Of a stretch of DNA of 9,726 nt, positions 7,456 through 9,726 are shown one piece after another; position 1 is the stretch's first letter; each line of letters begins with the position of its first letter. The translations under genes and the position numbers were made by a program. The DNA lies in the NCBI GenBank assembly GCA_044425705.1, contig JAWXVD010000130.1:1-9726 (forward strand). The letters are read 5' to 3'. The stretch comes from JAWXVD01 sp044425705 (lineage in GTDB: Bacteria; Bacillota; Clostridia; Lachnospirales; Lachnospiraceae). Under the pieces are notes generated by a model that saw only the letters and a program-made list of their open reading frames with translations, was not told where the DNA came from and ran no database searches.

Positions 7456-7484
7456 ATACTATCTATAAAATGGTACTATGTCAA
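7456..7484 (-). promoter_or_regulatory. Hybrid promoter at the IS3 end driving the operon
   Basis: On the minus strand a perfect -35 box TTGACA (7479-7484) is followed by exactly 17 bp and a -10 box TAGTAT (7456-7461, 4 of 6 consensus positions). The -35 lies inside the IS3-family terminal repeat and the -10 lies in the flanking DNA, so the insertion itself built the promoter. Outward -35 boxes in terminal repeats are known for several insertion sequences. It points straight at the MBOAT gene, with no terminator between. Confidence 0.6.
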
Positions 7485-7677
7485 GTCTTGGTACAAATTA
7501 AAACGGAACTTTTTTGTTAGTAGAAACTAACCAACCATCTTCAACGCATTCTCCCTTTCTATTAAATGATCATTTTCATAGTTTATTGGTGACTTGTAAT
7601 CACAATAACTATGAATACGTACCGTATTATAAAATGTCTCTATATACTCAAATATAAGCTTATAGGCATGTTTATAA
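7471..7677 (-). mobile_element. IS3-family (IS150-like) element remnant, right end
   Basis: This segment holds the last part of an orfB reading frame (7527-7677), its stop and about 55 bp of terminal sequence. The outer tip is taken as TGGTACTATGTCAAGTCTTG, reading inward from 7471, since IS3-family ends begin with TG. The left part of the element is not in the window: at 7677 the sequence switches abruptly to the IS66 terminal repeat. The exact tip is an inference because the partner repeat cannot be seen. Confidence 0.62.
7527..7677 (-). pseudogene. IS3-family orfB transposase, C-terminal fragment cut by IS66
   Basis: About 50 codons are left, reading YKHAYKLIFEYIETFYN, then RIHSYCDYKSPINYE and a short tail to a TAG at 7527. 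This is the typical end of the IS150/IS3 OrfB integrase, where IFEYIE.FYN..R.HS..GY.SP..YE follows the last catalytic Glu. The DDE core and the HTH ORF are missing. The frame stays open by chance into the IS66 terminal region up to 7832, which makes a false 101-residue ORF; the residues upstream of 7677 belong to IS66 DNA. The rest of orfB would be expected beyond the far end of the IS66 copy, outside this window. Confidence 0.75.
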
Positions 7678-7688
7678 GTAAGCGTCAA
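7659..7688 (-). promoter_or_regulatory. Possible second hybrid promoter at the IS66/IS3 junction
   Basis: On the minus strand TTGACG (7683-7688, 5 of 6 positions) within the IS66 terminal repeat is followed by 18 bp and TATAAG (7659-7664) within the IS3 remnant. Transcripts would cross the IS3 fragment and enter the operon. It is weaker in fit than the 7456-7484 promoter; activity is inferred. Confidence 0.35.
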
Positions 7689-7702
7689 AGATAGCACACA
7701 TT
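7678..7702 (+). repeat. IS66 terminal inverted repeat (right end)
   Basis: The tip GTAAGCG followed by TCAAAGATAGCAC is the IS66-type end. It begins exactly where the IS3 orfB similarity stops. The inner limit is approximate because the left repeat is not available for comparison. Confidence 0.75.
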
Positions 7703-7722
7703 GAAAAACTTTCCACAAGCAG

Positions 7723-9276
7723 TTATGATTCTTGTGAAAGGTTAATTTTAACTTTAGACGGAATATCTTCTGACCATGGAAGTAATTTGGCAATATCCAC
7801 TTCTGGATTTTTCTGCATTTCCTCAAATACATATTCTAGATAAGGAAATGGGCTACATTTGTTTTCTATTGCTGTTTGTATCACACTATAAATGAGTGCT
7901 GATCCTCTGCCTCCATTTTGGGTATTACTAAAAAGCCAATTTTTACGACCAATTACGAAATTTTTAATGGCCTGTTCTGCTAAATTGTTACTTAACTGTA
8001 TTCTACTATCTTTCAAAAAGTTGCATAGATACTCTTTTTGATTTTGGGCATGCGTAATCGCTTTGCCTAACAGACTTTGGGGCAAAGTTTTTTTAGATAA
8101 TTCTGTTATAAAGGTATAGAAGTCATCTAGTATTTTTTTAGATTCTGCATTTCGCAATTCCAATCTATCTTCTAAACCATAGGCTTGTTTATCCGCCTTT
8201 GATTCTAGAGCAAACAATTTACGTAGATATGCTTCTCCTTTTTTGGCATCCTCATTATTTGGATTTGCAACACTAGCTTCATGGAATTTACGTTTTGCTT
8301 GCACAAGACATCCGCATAAGGTAATTCCTCCCAATTGCTTATACCCTGCATATCCATCGCAGTGTAAGTAAGTTCCTTGCCAATCTTTCAAAAATTGTTT
8401 TGGAAAGATGCCACTACGTCCTACTTGGTAATCATAATAAATGACTGGATACTCTGTCATTTGAGAGGTACGATACAACCACATATAAGACTTTGAAGTA
8501 GCTGCTTTTCCTGGTTCTTGCAAAACTTCTACCACGGTTTCATCAGCATGGAGTATTTCCTCTTTTAACATCTGCTCTTTCATAGCCTGTGCTAAAGGAG
8601 ATAACAGATTGGCTGCTTTCAATGTCCAGTTAGACAAATTTTGTCTGGACAGATTTACACCTAATCGCTTCCAATCTTGTTCTTGTCTATAAAGTGGCAT
8701 TGCATTACAATATTTTTGATTTGAAATATAGGCCAATACACTAGGAGATGCGATACTTTTAGGAAAAAGTGCTTTTGGACTATCTGCCTTCTTTATAAAA
8801 CTACTGGTTCCTTCTTTATCACAAGTTCTACAACTATATAGATAAGTGACATGTTCTACCACTGAAATACTCGCTGGTATTACTTTTAATTCTCTACGAA
8901 TTTCTTTTGTCATTTCACTTAAAGGATTGCCACAGGTATCACAAACTTGTTCTTCTTCGTTTAATTTATATTCAATGACTTCTACTGGTAGATTTTTAAA
9001 ATATTCTCCAGGTTTTCTTTTTTTGCGTTTATGAGCAGGAACTAAAATTTCCTCTTCCGCTGGCTCTTGCATGACTGGTTCTTGCAACGTTTCTGCCTCA
9101 TTAAAAAGATCAAAAAGAGAAAGTTGGCTTTCATCTGCTTTTTCAGAAGAAGAACCAAATTTCTCTTTATTTTTTAACTTTAATTCCTCTATATACCAAT
9201 TATTTAATAATTCTAGTTGCTTTACTTTCAGTTTTAAAGCTTCATTTTCCTTTTGTAATTGTGCTAATTTATTCAC
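7723..9276 (-). CDS. tnpC: IS66 family transposase TnpC
   Basis: The DDE transposase of the element, 517 residues, full length for the family. In order: an N-terminal leucine-zipper-like coiled coil (about 3-38), a Lys/Arg stretch (82-88), a zinc-binding domain with CDTC (112-115) and CRTC (149-152), and the catalytic core with Asp245 (ILHADET), Asp307 (YLHCDGYAGYK) and Glu434 (LSNNLAEQAIK). The IS66 C-terminal domain follows: GRKNWLFSNTQNGG, then ENKCSPFPYLEYVF and LLPW. All three acidic residues and all four zinc cysteines are present, so it looks functional. The start is a GTG at 9276 with GTGAGG 7 nt upstream. It follows tnpB after 107 bp, as in other IS66 elements. It ends 45 bp inside the right terminal repeat and is a mobile passenger unrelated to the acylation operon. 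Confidence 0.96.
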   Translation of the reverse strand: MNKLAQLQKENEALKLKVKQLELLNNWYIEELKLKNKEKFGSSSEKADESQLSLFDLFNEAETLQEPVMQEPAEEEILVPAHKRKKRKPGEYFKNLPVEVIEYKLNEEEQVCDTCGNPLSEMTKEIRRELKVIPASISVVEHVTYLYSCRTCDKEGTSSFIKKADSPKALFPKSIASPSVLAYISNQKYCNAMPLYRQEQDWKRLGVNLSRQNLSNWTLKAANLLSPLAQAMKEQMLKEEILHADETVVEVLQEPGKAATSKSYMWLYRTSQMTEYPVIYYDYQVGRSGIFPKQFLKDWQGTYLHCDGYAGYKQLGGITLCGCLVQAKRKFHEASVANPNNEDAKKGEAYLRKLFALESKADKQAYGLEDRLELRNAESKKILDDFYTFITELSKKTLPQSLLGKAITHAQNQKEYLCNFLKDSRIQLSNNLAEQAIKNFVIGRKNWLFSNTQNGGRGSALIYSVIQTAIENKCSPFPYLEYVFEEMQKNPEVDIAKLLPWSEDIPSKVKINLSQES

Positions 9277-9383
9277 TTTAAAACCTCACTTTTTCTCTTG
9301 AAATCTAGTAATATTATACCATTTTTCACAGAAAAATACTAGCGAAATGAAAGAAAACTCCTTTAAAATAGGGCACTGAAAAA

Positions 9384-9726
9384 CTATTGCCATACTGATT
9401 CGCGTTTGATTTTTTGTCTGATTCCAGGGGATTCTAAAATCGTTTCTAGTTCTTTGATTGTAAAATCCATGGTTAGTTCATCATCCATTTTTTCAGGCCA
9501 TGATATACCACCTTTTTCCAATCTTTTAAAATGTACCCAAAATCCATTTTCAGACCAAACTAGAATTTTAATTCGGTTTCTAGCTCTATTACAGAAAACA
9601 AACATCATTTTTTCTCTAGGATCTAATAAAAACTGTGACATAACAATATCACACAACCCATTGATGTTTTTTCTCATATCACAAGGACCACAGGCTAGTA
9701 GCACACGATACTCTGTATAGTCAAAC
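9384..9726 (-). CDS. tnpB: IS66 TnpB (Orf2), 5' end beyond window
   Basis: Accessory protein needed for transposition of IS66-type elements; its biochemical role is unclear. The signature is complete: LLACGPCDMRKNINGL, DPREKMMFVFCNRARNRIKIL, then GFWVHFKRLEKG and SWP. A GTG at 9704 could start a 106-residue frame, but the frame stays open above it and reads FDYTEYRV to the window edge, the sequence that usually precedes LLACG in this family. The true start is therefore outside the window and the gene is 5'-partial here, by a handful of codons. The stop is at 9384, 107 bp before the tnpC start. Confidence 0.93.
   Translation of the reverse strand, partial: FDYTEYRVLLACGPCDMRKNINGLCDIVMSQFLLDPREKMMFVFCNRARNRIKILVWSENGFWVHFKRLEKGGISWPEKMDDELTMDFTIKELETILESPGIRQKIKRESVWQ

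Larger units (their letters stand above)
7270..7470 (-). other. Operon leader between IS3 end and MBOAT gene
   Basis: About 200 bp of non-IS DNA remain upstream of the MBOAT gene. They hold the -10 box of the hybrid promoter (7456-7461), a predicted untranslated leader of roughly 180 nt, the AGGAGG/TTG candidate ORF, and a 10-bp perfect palindrome GTGCTAGCAC on the minus strand near 7311-7320 within a GGTGGTG-rich stretch. No rho-independent terminator and no riboswitch class that I can recognise is visible. The original upstream promoter region was presumably displaced by the IS3 insertion. Confidence 0.5.
7678..9726 (-). mobile_element. IS66-family insertion sequence, right part
   Basis: The element runs from its right inverted repeat at 7678 (plus strand GTAAGCGTCAAAGATAGCAC, matching the GTAAGCG tip typical of IS66 ends) through tnpC and tnpB to the window edge. 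tnpA and the left repeat are expected just beyond 9726. Both visible genes look intact, so the copy may be active. It is inserted in the IS3-family orfB. IS66 elements make 8-bp target duplications, so the 8 bp before the tip, GTTTATAA (7670-7677), should recur after the missing left end. Confidence 0.88.

Noticed and set aside
7511..7532. Perfect 6-bp hairpin GTTAGT-AGAA-ACTAAC at the orfB stop as a terminator
   Set aside because: On the minus strand the stem is followed by A residues, and on the plus strand the T run precedes the stem, so neither direction gives a terminator.
7527..7832. A 101-residue continuous minus-strand ORF
   Set aside because: It is a chimera. Only 7527-7677 is IS3 orfB; the part above 7678 is the IS66 terminal region and an out-of-frame shadow of the tnpC 3' end.

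Overview
The window comes from a low-GC, Gram-positive-like genome, probably a member of the Clostridia with a Lachnospiraceae flavour. The basis is AT-rich coding DNA, strong AGGAGG-type ribosome binding sites, IS66/IS3/IS21-type elements and a Dlt-like cell-surface operon. The taxon is an inference; there is no rRNA or other marker gene.

Layout. All intact genes read on the minus strand, so the functional order runs from high to low coordinates. From 9726 down to 7678 lies most of an IS66-family element: tnpB (running off the window end), tnpC, and the right inverted repeat starting at 7678. It sits inside an older IS3-family (IS150-like) element, of which only the end of orfB and the right end remain (7471-7677). 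A short leader of about 200 bp follows, with one candidate tiny membrane-peptide ORF. Then comes a five-gene run: an MBOAT acyltransferase (5632-7269), an acyl carrier protein (5383-5604), an acyl-AMP ligase overlapping it (3939-5390), an SLC13/DASS-type carboxylate transporter (2463-3896), and a membrane-anchored SGNH-type protein with duplicated ILEI-like domains (293-2344). The left 290 bp hold a decayed IstB (IS21-type) fragment on the plus strand and a structured, terminator-like element.

How the genes may work together. Ligase, carrier protein, MBOAT and SGNH protein match the four functional roles of DltA, DltC, DltB and DltD: activate a carboxylic acid, load it on a phosphopantetheine arm, pass it across the membrane, and place it on a surface polymer. 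Three features set this locus apart from D-alanylation of teichoic acid. The ligase has the A4 motif of acyl/aryl-CoA ligases and not the Asp-containing one of amino-acid activators. A divergent carboxylate-transporter gene lies inside the operon. The SGNH protein carries an ILEI-like (FAM3/POMGNT1-type) repeat. The reading offered here is a surface-polymer acylation system that uses a non-amino organic acid, possibly imported by the co-encoded transporter. The acid and the polymer cannot be read from the sequence.

The operon's current promoter appears to be a hybrid. A perfect TTGACA -35 box lies within the IS3 terminal repeat, with a -10 box 17 bp away in the flanking DNA. A second, weaker hybrid promoter exists at the IS66/IS3 junction.
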